Assembly (NCBI RefSeq): GCF_012295525.1
Contig: NZ_CP051167.1
Coordinates: 124,001-188,000 of the forward strand
DNA: 64,000 nucleotides
DNA from: Oxynema aestuarii AP17
Lineage (GTDB): Bacteria > Cyanobacteriota > Cyanobacteriia > Cyanobacteriales > Laspinemataceae
Direction: 5' to 3'
Positions within the stretch are counted from its first letter, which is position 1; each line of letters opens with the position of its first letter. The notes beneath the pieces were generated by a model that worked only from the letters and a program-made list of their open reading frames with translations, was not told the DNA's origin and searched no databases. A program made the translations under genes and the position numbers. Shown here piece by piece: positions 63,773-64,000 of the stretch.

Positions 63773-64000
63773 GACTTGCGAACGACCGCGACCCGCCCCT
63801 GAGTGGCAGGCGATCGCCCGCTTTCGGGCGCCCCCGTGGAACTGAAAGCGCCGCGATTCTGAAATAAAATAAATCCCGCCATCGCCAGCAAAAAATAACC
63901 GAACGCCTTTTGCAAATGCTTCGCCTGGACGAAGCGACTCAAATAAGCCCCGACGACCATTCCCGAACTGGCGGCGACTGTCAGAGAAAGGGTCAACCTC
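63769..64000 (-). CDS. TauE/SafE-type permease, C-terminal fragment (5' end outside window)
   Basis: The frame is open to the window edge. The visible 76 codons contain SSGMVVGAYLSRFVQAKHLQKAFGYFLLAMAGFILFQNRG, the last two membrane segments of TauE/SafE (DUF81) transporters, where Gxx-GaxLsrrvxxxxLrkaFgyfLl is conserved. A basic tail ending VVRKS follows. These proteins export or import sulfur or organic anions. Next to a CysQ-like phosphatase it hints at sulfur metabolism, but the genes are convergent, so this is only suggestive. Confidence 0.75.
   Translation of the reverse strand, partial: RLTLSLTVAASSGMVVGAYLSRFVQAKHLQKAFGYFLLAMAGFILFQNRGAFSSTGAPESGRSPATQGRVAVVRKS

Overview
The window is chromosomal DNA from a cyanobacterium, most likely a filamentous, repeat-rich one. 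The evidence is the very frequent HIP1 octamer GCGATCGC on both strands, the 29-residue cytochrome b6f subunit PetN (46780-46869), a cyanobacterial RpoZ, the Ycf46/Ycf35 pair, and many cyanobacteria-type domains (DUF928, DUF1822, DUF1997, DUF4079, Uma2, CHAT, MASE1 kinase). No rRNA, CRISPR array or prophage is visible. One tRNA (Pro, GGG) is present.

Layout. 1-11.5 kb: 3' end of sbcD, a secreted pentapeptide-repeat protein, a TIGR03943-type membrane protein, two convergent sensor kinases (the first with a degenerate ATPase), a DUF928 protein, a class-C-type serine hydrolase and a large exported protein of unknown family. 11.9-15.8 kb: a REC-kinase hybrid, then wecB (UDP-GlcNAc 2-epimerase) and ddl, which serve envelope precursor synthesis. 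15.8-17.2 kb: a heavily decayed tnpB. 17.3-20.4 kb: a small membrane protein converging with a CHAT protease. 20.4-22.4 kb: a 2-kb gene-poor region holding three near-identical terminator-bearing modules that look like a small-RNA family. 22.4-27 kb: GDSL hydrolase, rpoZ, two exported proteins, tRNA-Pro and Uma2. 27-35 kb: one 2666-residue haemagglutinin-like/CHAT protein. 35.5-41.5 kb: an amidase-C39 fusion facing a muramidase-like gene and an SDR gene, then DUF1997, DUF4079 and a long ankyrin protein. 41.5-43 kb: a second broken tnpB. 43-48.6 kb: MASE1 kinase, petN, a DJ-1/PfpI protein and a repeat island. 48.8-55 kb: a minus-strand cassette of YbjN-like protein, TPR-CHAT protein, sigma-like regulator and DUF1822 protein. 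55-64 kb: a phosphorylase-kinase-like GH15 protein, small genes, the RHH-ycf46-ycf35 cluster, a CysQ-like phosphatase and the end of a TauE-like permease.

How the genes may work together. There are three CHAT (caspase-like) proteins in 64 kb: one membrane-anchored, one fused to an export-type haemagglutinin domain, and one in a regulator-bearing cassette. Several genes act on the cell envelope (ddl, wecB, amidase-C39, muramidase, serine hydrolase). Mobile and repeated DNA has left clear marks. A 41-bp palindromic element sits inside both tnpB genes and, in a 40-bp form, in an intergenic region. A 17-bp tandem duplication has apparently split the YbjN-like gene. Seven 138-bp repeats build the TPR array of the third CHAT protein.

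The most promising undescribed items are the three repeated small-RNA-like modules at 21.2-21.9 kb, the 41-bp element that interrupts both tnpB genes, and the sigma-like/DUF1822/TPR-CHAT/YbjN cassette. All family assignments were made by reading motifs; no database search was run.
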